This document shows positions 6,556 through 13,845 of a stretch of DNA of 16,362 bases, in pieces. The translations under genes were made by a program, and so were the position numbers. Under the pieces are notes generated by a model. The model did no database searches, was not told the DNA's origin, and saw only the letters and a program-made list of their open reading frames with translations. Location of the stretch: contig SKLB01000135.1 of assembly GCA_007123465.1 (NCBI GenBank), forward strand, positions 1-16,362, written 5' to 3'. Origin of the DNA: Spirochaetales bacterium (lineage in GTDB: Bacteria; Spirochaetota; Spirochaetia; DSM-27196; PWMO01). Within the stretch, counting starts at the first letter, position 1. Each line of letters opens with the position of its first letter.

Positions 6556-6573
6556 CCGGTTTGGGCCCAGAAT
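6545..6573 (+). promoter_or_regulatory. Rightward promoter of the TAXI-TRAP/oxidoreductase/hydrolase operon
   Basis: TTGACA (6545-6550), a 17-base spacer and CAGAAT (6568-6573, 4 of 6 consensus) place a transcript start near 6580, giving a leader of about 32 bases with AAAGGAG (6597-6603) before ATG 6612. Confidence 0.55.
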
Positions 6574-6611
6574 ATTGCTGGTCAAGTATAGAAGTCAAAG
6601 GAGTCCACGTT

Positions 6612-7592
6612 ATGAGAATTCGAAATCTACTGTTTGTTATTGTTCTTGCCACTCTCTTGATTGTTCCCTCATTTGCAGGGGGGCAGAGGGAAGAACAGGA
6701 AGCGTTCCTCGGCATATCCGGTGGCCCCACCGGCGGCTCTTTTTATCCGGTGGCCGCGGGCATAGCCAAAGTGGTTGAAGACCATGTTCCCAATGTGCGC
6801 GCCAGCGCAGAGTCCACCGGCGGCGGCGTGGAGAACGTGTCCCTCCTGGCGGCCAAGCAAACCGACGTAGGTGTAGTCACCCTGGACGCGTTGTATGACG
6901 CCTACGCCAACCAGGGAGCCGATCACCTTCGTATTCTTGGCCCGGGGGTGTTGTACAATCAGCTCTTGATCGTACGCGCCGACTCCGACATTCACAGTAT
7001 CGATGACCTGCGCGGCAGACGTGTGAGTTTCGGACCGGCCGGATCGTCCGGGGTGGTGATGTGGGAGGCAGTGTTTTCGCTCCACGGGCTCGAAAGGGGT
7101 GACTACATCTCCGATTATCTCTCGTACACCGACGCGGCCGATGCGTTGCGCGACGGTTTGGTAGAAGCCATGGGCACTACCATCGTATCTGCAGGCAGCC
7201 CTTACCCGGTGGTGTCGGAACTGGAAGCCACAACCCGAATCCGCTTTGTCTCGCCGTTTCCGACTCAAGAGATAGTTCAACGCAGCCGACAGGAGTTGCC
7301 ACTGTACCCTGTGGTCACAATCCCGCGCGGCACGTTTAACGCGATCACCGAAGATATGACCGGAGTAGCGTTTACTACCTTGACGGCGGTGCGTGGTGAC
7401 CTCTCCGACGATCTGGTCTATCGTGTCAGCAAAGCGATGATCGAGCATCGGGAGGAAATCGAAGAGTTTCACGCATTTGCCGCAGAATACGTCAGCGAAG
7501 AAAACATCCAGATCTTCTACGAGCAAGGTCTTCCCATACCGTTTCATGAAGGGGCCTTGCAGTACTACCGTGAGGCCGGCATAATCCAATAA
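6612..7592 (+). CDS. TAXI-family TRAP transporter solute-binding protein
   Basis: TAXI proteins are periplasmic receptors that deliver organic acids or amino acids to TRAP permeases. The 326-residue precursor has a signal peptide (Met-Arg-Ile-Arg, a hydrophobic core at 6-18, then Pro-Ser-Phe-Ala at 19-22) without a lipobox Cys. The mature part shows the family motif Gly-Gly-Pro-Thr-Gly-Gly-Ser-Phe-Tyr-Pro (37-46), then Glu-Ser-Thr-Gly-Gly-Gly-Val-Glu-Asn and a later Phe-Gly-Pro-Ala-Gly-Ser-Ser-Gly. Start: ATG 6612 with AAAGGAG eight bases upstream; the frame is open to 6561, but the extension would precede the signal peptide. It is first in a rightward operon with the fused permease. Ligand identity cannot be read from sequence, though characterised relatives bind glutamate or dicarboxylates. 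Confidence 0.92.
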   Translation: MRIRNLLFVIVLATLLIVPSFAGGQREEQEAFLGISGGPTGGSFYPVAAGIAKVVEDHVPNVRASAESTGGGVENVSLLAAKQTDVGVVTLDALYDAYANQGADHLRILGPGVLYNQLLIVRADSDIHSIDDLRGRRVSFGPAGSSGVVMWEAVFSLHGLERGDYISDYLSYTDAADALRDGLVEAMGTTIVSAGSPYPVVSELEATTRIRFVSPFPTQEIVQRSRQELPLYPVVTIPRGTFNAITEDMTGVAFTTLTAVRGDLSDDLVYRVSKAMIEHREEIEEFHAFAAEYVSEENIQIFYEQGLPIPFHEGALQYYREAGIIQ

Positions 7593-7631
7593 TCCTTTCG
7601 GGTCGTCATATCAATTCCATGGATCGTGAAC

Positions 7632-7665
7632 GACTCGGGTAAGCCGGTTTTCGGCTGCCCGAGTC
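7632..7665 (+). promoter_or_regulatory. Intercistronic stem-loop between receptor and permease genes
   Basis: GACTCGGG (7632-7639) pairs perfectly with CCCGAGTC (7658-7665). After a small internal loop, AGCCG (7642-7646) pairs with CGGCT (7652-7656) around a five-base loop. There are 13 base pairs in all and no T-run. Strong hairpins after binding-protein genes commonly protect the upstream mRNA or cause partial termination, so the receptor outnumbers the permease. That role is inferred here. Confidence 0.6.
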
Positions 7666-7696
7666 CTCCGGTTCTGGCCGAGGAAGAGATCGCACT

Positions 7697-9586
7697 ATGA
7701 GTCCATCAACTTATGACCGCGCGTTTCGCCACGCGTTGTACGCCCTGACTGTCTTTTTCTCCCTTTTCCAACTCTTTTTTCTCTTTTTACGGCTTCCTTC
7801 ATTCTCGCTCCGTGCCCTGCACTTAGCGATGGGTTCGGCGGTGATTTTTCTCAGCGTGCCGCTGGTTTCGCCTCGTCGCTTGTGGTCTTCGATCATTGAT
7901 TTCGCGTGTGCGGGCGCCGCGCTTCTGGCCGGGCTCTACTATTATCTGAACTACGTTCCAATCGCGCAGCGTTCCGGACTTCCCACGCAGATGGATCTGG
8001 TGGTGGGGATTATCACTGTGCTGATTGTACTGGAGATCGCTCGCCGCACGCTGGGCCTGGTACTGACCGGCATTGGAGTCGCGTTCCTGGCCTACGCGAT
8101 GTTCGGCAACCTGATTCCCGGGCTCTTTGCTCACCGCGGCTACGGGATCCCCCGTATCATCGCGCAGCTTACGATGTCCACCGAAGGGCTGTGGGGTATG
8201 GCGCTCGGAGTCTCTGCTTCGTTCGTCTATCTCTTCATTCTTTTTGGAAGCTTAATGGACGCAACCGGTGGCGGTGATTTCCTGATCAACATTTCGATGT
8301 CCATGGTTGGGCGTGTTCGTGGTGGAATTGCCAAAGTTGCAGTGGTAGCCAGTGCGCTCTTTGGAACGATCAGTGGTACCGGTACCGGGAATGTGGTGGC
8401 AACGGGATCGATTACCATCCCCATGATGATACGGCAGGGGTACAAGCCGCACGTTGCCGGCGCCATAGAATGCGTCGCCTCGACCGGAGGGCCAATGCTC
8501 CCGCCGATGATGGCAGCCGCGGCGTTCCTGATCCCCGAATTTATCGGTAGCACCTACCGCGAAGTTATCATCGCAGCGCTGATCCCGGCACTTCTGTTTT
8601 TCTGGACAGTCTTCTGGATGCTCGATTTTCACGCCGCACGCAACGGAAAGGTCGGATTACCCGCCGATCAGTGTCCAAATGCATTCAAAGTGCTCAAAGA
8701 AGGCTGGCATTTTGTACTAGTACTGTTGATCATTATCTACATGCTTGTTATTCGCCGTTCCACTCCCACCTTTTCCGCCATGACGGGAATAACAGCGATG
8801 CTGGCGCTGTCCCTGGTGGTACCAGTCGCAGGCGTAAAGCGGATCCCCAAGACCTACCTCGACGCGTTGCACTCGGCGGCAATGAACGCGCGGATGGTGA
8901 TCGCAGCCTGCGCAGTAGCAGGTATTGTCCTTGCGGTGGTTTCGCTGACCGGACTGGGGCTGGCCTTCTCCAGCCGAGTTGCATTAATCGCGGGTGACTC
9001 GTTGTTTCGCTTGTTGGCGATCACTACGGTTGCCACCATCTTCCTGGGAATGGGTATACCGGCAACGCCCGCATATATCATTGTCGCCATCACCATTGCT
9101 CCGGCTATGGTCCGTATGGGGGTTGAACCGATGACGGCGCATCTGTTCGTGTTCTGGTTTGGCATGATGGCAATCATCACGCCACCCATCTGCACTGCAG
9201 TCTATGCATCAGTTGGCATATCAAAAGCCAGGATACTGCCCACGGCCATCGAGTCACTCAAGCTCGGGGGTATCGGCTTCGTGATCCCGTACGTGTTTGT
9301 CTATCGACCGGCCCTGTTGATGCGTGGGTCTGTGTCGGAAATTCTATTCACCGTGGTGACGTTTGCAATTGGAGCCGTAGCGTTTGGCGCTGCGACGCAG
9401 GGGTACCTGCTACTGAAGCTGACGACGGTGAAGAGGATGGTGTTCCTGGTGGCCGGTGCAGCCCTCATCTTTCCGAGCATTCCGGTCACCATAGTTGGCT
9501 ACGTATTCCTGGCCGTGGGTCTGCTGATGGTCTATCTTGAGGCAAGGCAGCAGCGACGGGGTCTTAGTACCGCAGTCGCGGCGTAA
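7697..9586 (+). CDS. TRAP transporter permease, fused 4TM/12TM (DctQ-DctM type)
   Basis: This inner-membrane secondary transporter uses an ion gradient to import the ligand delivered by the TAXI receptor. The 629 residues are almost wholly hydrophobic. The first four helices correspond to the small DctQ-like subunit and the remainder to the large DctM-like subunit, as is normal for TAXI systems. Family hallmarks are Gly-Gly-Pro-Met-Leu-Pro-Pro-Met-Met-Ala-Ala-Ala-Ala-Phe near 265 and Leu-Gly-Met-Gly-Ile-Pro-Ala-Thr-Pro-Ala-Tyr near 455. Ile-Ile-Thr-Pro-Pro-Ile-Cys, the second discontinuous-helix motif, lies near 495. ATG 7697 has a modest AGGAAGAG upstream. It sits 104 bases after the receptor gene, beyond a stem-loop, and its stop is one base from the next start. 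Confidence 0.93.
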   Translation: MSPSTYDRAFRHALYALTVFFSLFQLFFLFLRLPSFSLRALHLAMGSAVIFLSVPLVSPRRLWSSIIDFACAGAALLAGLYYYLNYVPIAQRSGLPTQMDLVVGIITVLIVLEIARRTLGLVLTGIGVAFLAYAMFGNLIPGLFAHRGYGIPRIIAQLTMSTEGLWGMALGVSASFVYLFILFGSLMDATGGGDFLINISMSMVGRVRGGIAKVAVVASALFGTISGTGTGNVVATGSITIPMMIRQGYKPHVAGAIECVASTGGPMLPPMMAAAAFLIPEFIGSTYREVIIAALIPALLFFWTVFWMLDFHAARNGKVGLPADQCPNAFKVLKEGWHFVLVLLIIIYMLVIRRSTPTFSAMTGITAMLALSLVVPVAGVKRIPKTYLDALHSAAMNARMVIAACAVAGIVLAVVSLTGLGLAFSSRVALIAGDSLFRLLAITTVATIFLGMGIPATPAYIIVAITIAPAMVRMGVEPMTAHLFVFWFGMMAIITPPICTAVYASVGISKARILPTAIESLKLGGIGFVIPYVFVYRPALLMRGSVSEILFTVVTFAIGAVAFGAATQGYLLLKLTTVKRMVFLVAGAALIFPSIPVTIVGYVFLAVGLLMVYLEARQQRRGLSTAVAA

Positions 9587-9587
9587 G

Positions 9588-10580
9588 ATGGATGCGATGC
9601 TCAAGGCGGCAGTGATCGGCGCCGGACGAATGGGCGGCATTCACGCCAACGGATACTTTCGCCACCCGCGGGCCCGGCTTGTCGGCATCTGCGACGTCGA
9701 CGGCCAACGCGCGCAGTCGGTTGCCTCTCTCACCGGCGTTGAGAGTTTCACCAACCTGGGACAGATGCTGGAAACAGCGCGGCCGGATGTTGTCAGCATC
9801 TGTACCGATGCGGCACACCACCTGGAAACAGTGCTGGCAGCGCTGGCAGCGGGAGCGCACGTACTGTGCGAGAAACCGATGTCCGGCAACGGTGCCGACA
9901 TCGAAACGATGATCGAAGCCGCGGAGCGCAAGCGCCTGCACCTTGGGGCCAGCTTCAATCATCGTTTCGCACGGGTTGCGCAGAAAGCACGCGAGTACAT
10001 CGATCGCGGCGAGGTGGGCGAGATCTGCTTTGTCACTATGTGGTTGACGATAGCGGTAGCCGCCGAAGTAAGCGAGTATTTCCACCTGCGATCGCTTCAC
10101 GGTCATTCGTTCGATATGCTGCGTTACCTCGCCGGTGATATCGCAAAGGTTCATGGTTTTCTTTCCAAACCGGCCGGCCGTACCTACTATTCCAACTGCG
10201 CGGTCGGAATGACGTTCAAGAGCGGCGCAGTCGGCACTCTCATCGGCAGCTACGATATGTCCAACCTGCACCCGATGGAGCGCGTCGAGGTTGGTGGCAC
10301 AAAGGCGCGCCTGGTGCTGGAGAACGTAACCGCCGGGCTGACCTGCTACCGCCACGATTGCGAGCAGGCCGAAGTGTGGATCCCGAGCAACTACACCCGC
10401 CACGTGGGGCAGTCGGAATACGATTTCAATCTGACCGTGGAGCATCGGATCGACGCGTTTCTGCGCACGATCATTGACGGCGCCGCCGATCCTGCGCCCG
10501 CGGAGCACGCTCTGGCGGCAACACGGGTTATCGAGGCCACGATCCGTTCGTTCGAAAGCGGGTACGTGACCGACGTCTAG
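9588..10580 (+). CDS. Gfo/Idh/MocA-family NAD(P)-dependent oxidoreductase
   Basis: Family members oxidise or reduce hydroxyl groups of sugars, cyclitols and related compounds, and some act on amines or imines. The 330-residue protein has the Rossmann motif Gly-Ala-Gly-Arg-Met-Gly (11-16) with Asp36 and Asp38 at the end of strand two. The hallmark Glu-Lys-Pro lies at 95-97, where Lys96 is catalytic, followed by Asn-His-Arg-Phe (124-127). A C-terminal dimerisation/substrate domain has His173 and Asp176 in His-Gly-His-Ser-Phe-Asp-Met-Leu-Arg-Tyr-Leu. ATG 9588 lies one base after the permease stop and ATG 9597 is an alternative. No strong ribosome-binding site is seen, so re-initiation after the permease is likely. 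Operon position suggests it acts on the imported compound in the cytoplasm. Confidence 0.9.
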   Translation: MDAMLKAAVIGAGRMGGIHANGYFRHPRARLVGICDVDGQRAQSVASLTGVESFTNLGQMLETARPDVVSICTDAAHHLETVLAALAAGAHVLCEKPMSGNGADIETMIEAAERKRLHLGASFNHRFARVAQKAREYIDRGEVGEICFVTMWLTIAVAAEVSEYFHLRSLHGHSFDMLRYLAGDIAKVHGFLSKPAGRTYYSNCAVGMTFKSGAVGTLIGSYDMSNLHPMERVEVGGTKARLVLENVTAGLTCYRHDCEQAEVWIPSNYTRHVGQSEYDFNLTVEHRIDAFLRTIIDGAADPAPAEHALAATRVIEATIRSFESGYVTDV

Positions 10581-10608
10581 GTCGAGATCCTGCAGAGGAG
10601 GGCGAGCG

Positions 10609-12351
10609 ATGTTTGGGCCGAACTGGCAGACTTCCGAGCGAAAACACCGGGTCATAGTAGAACGCGAGCTGATGATACCGATGTCCGACGGTGTGCACCT
10701 GAACGCCGACATCTGGCGGCCGGATTGCGACGGCAGGTTTCCGGTTCTGCTGGGGCTTCATCCTTATGACAAGCGGGGTCAGACCGCGCCACTTCTGCCG
10801 CGGGACATGATTCCCAGCGGCAGGCTGAAAAAGGGCAGCGGCCGCGAGAAGGGCAACGCCTCGCTGGAGTCGGGAGATCCCAACTTTTACGCCAGACGCG
10901 GCTACATTCACCTGGTGGCAAACGTGCGCGGAACGGGAAGCTCCGAGGGAGAGTTTCAGCTGACCGGACCACGCGAAGTTCAGGACGGATACGACCTTAT
11001 CGAGTGGGCTGCCGGCCAGCCGTGGTGTGACGGCAACGTGGGGATGCTCGGTATTTCGTACTTCGCATTCCTCTCGCTCTATGTTGCCGCGCTTGACCCG
11101 CCGCCGCCGCATCTGAAGGCTGTTTTTGCGCCGTGCGCCTCGACGGACCAGTACCGTGACAACTACTATCACGGCGGGATTCTCGGATTTGAATGGCAGG
11201 CGCGCTGGTGCAAGAGCCTGCGCTCGCGGCCGTACAACTATTCGCTCGAGCAGCTGGGGCAAGAGAAATACCTGCAGGCGATCGAACGGCTGCTGGAGGA
11301 TGAGGAGATCAACTCCGAACCGGCGCTGCTGGAATGTCTGCAGAATCCCGAGCTCGACGGAAACTCGCTGGTGGTGGATTTCCTGCTGAATCCTCAGTTC
11401 GGCCCCTACTGGCGCGAGCGCGTGGTCGACTACAGCTCGATCAAGGTTCCGTGTTATCTGGGGTGTTGCTGGGACCATTACGGTCTGCATCTGCCGGCGG
11501 CGTTTCGCAGTTGGGAGAGTATCTCGGCGCCCAAGATGATGCATATCGGACCGATGCATCTCGACAGGCCGATGTACCAGCTGGCCTATCTCTCGCTGCG
11601 CTGGTTTGATCACTGGCTGAAAGGGCGCATTACCGGCATCATGGACGAAGCGCCGATCCGGATATTTGTCAACGGCACCGATGACTGGCGTGAGACCGAC
11701 TCGTACCCCTTGCCGGAGACCCGATGGACACCGTTCTACCTGCACGAGAAAGGCTATCTTTTTGAACGCGAACACTGGCCCAACGAGGGACAGAGTTCCT
11801 ACGATGATTCACCGTGGGGACGGGGCGCTATCGAGTTCTGGACCGCGCACCTGGTCGAGCAGACCGAAGTAATCGGTGATGTGGTATTGAATCTGTTTGC
11901 CTCGACAACGGACGATGAAGCGCTGTTCTTTGTCACGCTGGTTGAAAGGGACAGCGAGCACAACGAGCGCATCCTGTCGCGTGGCTACCTGCGCGGATCA
12001 CAGCGCGCCATCGATCCCGGTCGGTCGAAGCCGTGGCGTCCGTATCACAATCATGACCACCGCGATCCGCTGGTCCCCGGAGAGATATACGAGTTCAATA
12101 TTCCGGTGGCGCCCGTAGGATCTCTGTTCCGCGCCGGATCACGCATCGGCCTGAGAATTCGTTCCACCGATGACGAACCGGCCCACGAGTTCGAACCGAC
12201 CGCCGCGCGCGGTCACATCCGACGCCAGGTTCCAGCGCGCATTACCCTCTACCACAACGAAGACTTTCCATCGCACCTCTTGCTGCCGATCACACGGGGT
12301 AACCTGCTTGAAACCTTTATCTCGCACTGGGCTGCGCCCGATCCGCATTAG
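10609..12351 (+). CDS. CocE/NonD-family serine hydrolase (X-Pro dipeptidyl-peptidase S15-like)
   Basis: This alpha/beta-hydrolase family includes cocaine esterase, glutaryl-7-ACA acylase and alpha-amino acid ester hydrolases, which cleave esters or amides of small molecules. The 580-residue protein has Ser150 in Gly-Ile-Ser-Tyr, preceded by the typical Trp-Cys-Asp-Gly-Asn-Val-Gly-Met-Leu. Tyr53 in His-Pro-Tyr-Asp-Lys fits the oxyanion-hole position. Asp289 (Cys-Trp-Asp-His-Tyr-Gly) and His317 (Ile-Gly-Pro-Met-His) complete the triad. A cap region lies between about 180 and 280, and a C-terminal jelly-roll domain spans about 370-580. There is no signal peptide, so it works in the cytoplasm on imported substrate. 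An AGGAGG-type ribosome-binding site lies before ATG 10609, 28 bases after the oxidoreductase. It is the last gene of the rightward operon. The substrate is unknown. Confidence 0.88.
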   Translation: MFGPNWQTSERKHRVIVERELMIPMSDGVHLNADIWRPDCDGRFPVLLGLHPYDKRGQTAPLLPRDMIPSGRLKKGSGREKGNASLESGDPNFYARRGYIHLVANVRGTGSSEGEFQLTGPREVQDGYDLIEWAAGQPWCDGNVGMLGISYFAFLSLYVAALDPPPPHLKAVFAPCASTDQYRDNYYHGGILGFEWQARWCKSLRSRPYNYSLEQLGQEKYLQAIERLLEDEEINSEPALLECLQNPELDGNSLVVDFLLNPQFGPYWRERVVDYSSIKVPCYLGCCWDHYGLHLPAAFRSWESISAPKMMHIGPMHLDRPMYQLAYLSLRWFDHWLKGRITGIMDEAPIRIFVNGTDDWRETDSYPLPETRWTPFYLHEKGYLFEREHWPNEGQSSYDDSPWGRGAIEFWTAHLVEQTEVIGDVVLNLFASTTDDEALFFVTLVERDSEHNERILSRGYLRGSQRAIDPGRSKPWRPYHNHDHRDPLVPGEIYEFNIPVAPVGSLFRAGSRIGLRIRSTDDEPAHEFEPTAARGHIRRQVPARITLYHNEDFPSHLLLPITRGNLLETFISHWAAPDPH

Positions 12352-12390
12352 GGCGGCCCCCCCCCGGGTTCCTGGGTCTGTCAAGAACAA

Positions 12391-13614
12391 TCAGCGGTAG
12401 ATGGGGAGCTGCAGGATGAGGCGGGGGGCGTTCTCCAGCACAAGTACGGCGGTGCCGACGGCGCCGGCCTCAGGGCCGAGTTCGTTGCCGACGATACGCG
12501 CCACCGAAAGGGGATACGCCATCGCACGATCACCAACCGAACGGGCGACCGATGCAACAAGCCGTGGGCTCCGCTCGGCAACCGGGCCGCCGAGAATGAT
12601 GAGTTGAGGGTTGAACAGGTTGATCAGGTTGGCTACCGCGACCGTGAGGTATCCGGAGATGGTCTCAACTACGGAGAGTGCAACAGCGTCACCTCGTTCG
12701 GCGGCGTCGAGGACCTGGAGCGCGGTCAGGGTGTCGGGGTGATGGCCGCACGTCTCTACCAGCACGCTGTCGGGATTTCTTCGCAGTGCGGCGCGTGCAC
12801 CGGAGGCGATAGCACGCTCCGAAATCAGTTCCTGCAGGCAGCCGTGATTCCCGCATTCGCAGCGCGGCCCATCCGGCAAGATGGTTATGTGCCCGAGTTC
12901 ACCGGCCGAGGAGTTGGCCCCCAGTAACAGCCGCCCCTGCTGAACGATGCCGGCAGAGACGCCGGTCCCGATCGAGATGAAAATCAGATGATCAACCGTT
13001 CGGCGAGCGATGTGCCAGTACGCTGCCAGGGCTCCAGCCTTGCTCCGGTTGACCACCGCACAGGGAACGCCGGTCCGCTCCGTAATGCGTTCACCGATGG
13101 GAACATCACGCCACCCGAGATCGGCTGCACTCTTGACGACATGACTGGAGACGTCAACGAGGCCGGGCGGACCGATTCCAATCAGCGGCAGCATCCGCTG
13201 CGGGTCAAGGCGTTGGCGCAATCGTTCGATTCCGTCACCGAGTCCGGTTACGGCAGCCTCGGCATCGGGCGTTGCCAAATCCACCTGTTCGCGATCAATT
13301 ACAATACCGGCGAGGTCTATTGCGACGACGTGCCATCGATAATCGTAGAGACTCGCACCAATCGCATACGCGGCCGATTCGTTCTGCCGCAGCAACATGG
13401 GAGGTCGGCCGCCACGACTGTCGCCGGCACCGACTTCGCATACGAGGCGCTTTCGGACCATATCCTCGATGACCACCGCGATGGTGGCACGGCTTAATCC
13501 GGTTGCATCCGCGAGTTGGGGTCGGGATACAACCTGCTGCCCAACGAGGAGTTTGTACACCCGCGCTCGAGTGGCTTCGCGAGCCGAAAGATGTGCCGAC
13601 GTTGACTGTACCAC
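12391..13614 (-). CDS. ROK-family transcriptional regulator
   Basis: ROK repressors (NagC, Mlc, XylR) bind DNA through an N-terminal winged helix and sense ligand in a kinase-like domain. The 407-residue protein has helix-turn-helix Ser-Arg-Pro-Gln-Leu-Ala-Asp-Ala-Thr-Gly-Leu-Ser-Arg-Ala-Thr (30-44) and Gly-Gly-Arg-Pro-Pro (68-72). The zinc site comprises His242 (Gly-Glu-Leu-Gly-His) plus Cys252, Cys254 and Cys259. Unusual features: the usual Asn-Asp-x-Asn of the ligand pocket reads Asn189-Arg190-Ser191-Lys192, and the Glu normally after Gly-Cys-Leu is Gln261. Start is GTG 13614; an in-frame TGA lies at 13638-13636 and no ATG is available. The conserved promoter block is immediately upstream, so the mRNA is probably almost leaderless. 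It probably represses itself and the divergent operons at 6330-6611, which carry the same block. Confidence 0.9.
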   Translation of the reverse strand: MVQSTSAHLSAREATRARVYKLLVGQQVVSRPQLADATGLSRATIAVVIEDMVRKRLVCEVGAGDSRGGRPPMLLRQNESAAYAIGASLYDYRWHVVAIDLAGIVIDREQVDLATPDAEAAVTGLGDGIERLRQRLDPQRMLPLIGIGPPGLVDVSSHVVKSAADLGWRDVPIGERITERTGVPCAVVNRSKAGALAAYWHIARRTVDHLIFISIGTGVSAGIVQQGRLLLGANSSAGELGHITILPDGPRCECGNHGCLQELISERAIASGARAALRRNPDSVLVETCGHHPDTLTALQVLDAAERGDAVALSVVETISGYLTVAVANLINLFNPQLIILGGPVAERSPRLVASVARSVGDRAMAYPLSVARIVGNELGPEAGAVGTAVLVLENAPRLILQLPIYR

Positions 13615-13622
13615 GATAAAGC

Positions 13623-13651
13623 AGTCTACACGGGGTCACGTCTTTTTACAA
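13623..13651 (-). promoter_or_regulatory. Promoter of the ROK regulator gene
   Basis: Leftward TTGTAA (13651-13646), a 17-base spacer and TAGACT (13628-13623) match the promoter in front of the enolase-superfamily gene. The expected start near 13616 is only about two bases before the GTG at 13614. Candidate operator O1 (13649-13660) overlaps the -35. Confidence 0.58.
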
Positions 13652-13760
13652 TAAATATTGAAACTAAATGCCGAATTCGGGAGAAATCGCAGTGATCGGT
13701 CAAAAAGAGGTCGATTTTCGGCGAGGTTGCTGAAGCTTTGTCTCTTTGCTTGACAAAGTT
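13623..13760. repeat. 138-bp divergent control block, copy 2 (pairs with 6418-6555)
   Basis: This is the second copy of the block described at 6418-6555, in the same orientation. It keeps O1 (CAATAAATATTG, 13649-13660), O2 (13734-13760, one arm mismatch) and the rightward TTGACA (13750-13755). The position of a rightward -10 reads TGGAGT, only 3 of 6 matches. No intact rightward gene follows, so the rightward half seems to be orphaned. Confidence 0.85.
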
Positions 13761-13785
13761 GCGGTCTGGAGCTGGAGTTCGCCAC

Positions 13786-13845
13786 ATGACCGTGGCCCCG
13801 ATCAGTCTTGATGGCGTTCGCCGGCGGGCTACCACTGGTGCTTGA
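13786..13845 (+). other. Short rightward ORF after control block 2, possible gene remnant
   Basis: ATG 13786 opens a 19-codon frame (Met-Thr-Val-Ala-Pro-Ile-Ser-Leu-Asp-Gly-Val-Arg-Arg-Arg) that stops at TGA 13843-13845, inside the 3' end of the facing reductase gene. A GGAG lies about seven bases upstream. It occupies the place where a divergent gene would be expected next to the control block. It could be the stub of such a gene or chance. Confidence 0.18.

Noticed and set aside
9564..10712. Long open frame on the - strand inside the oxidoreductase gene
   Set aside because: It is a shadow of the Gfo/Idh/MocA gene.
10528..11775. Long open frame on the - strand inside the hydrolase gene (415 codons)
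   Set aside because: It lies opposite a gene with an intact catalytic triad, and its translation is rich in Arg and Gln with no domain.
12352..12390. Nine-C run (12357-12365) considered as a phase-variable tract or terminator
   Set aside because: It lies after the hydrolase stop, so slippage would not change a protein. The surrounding dyads are short and no T-run follows.
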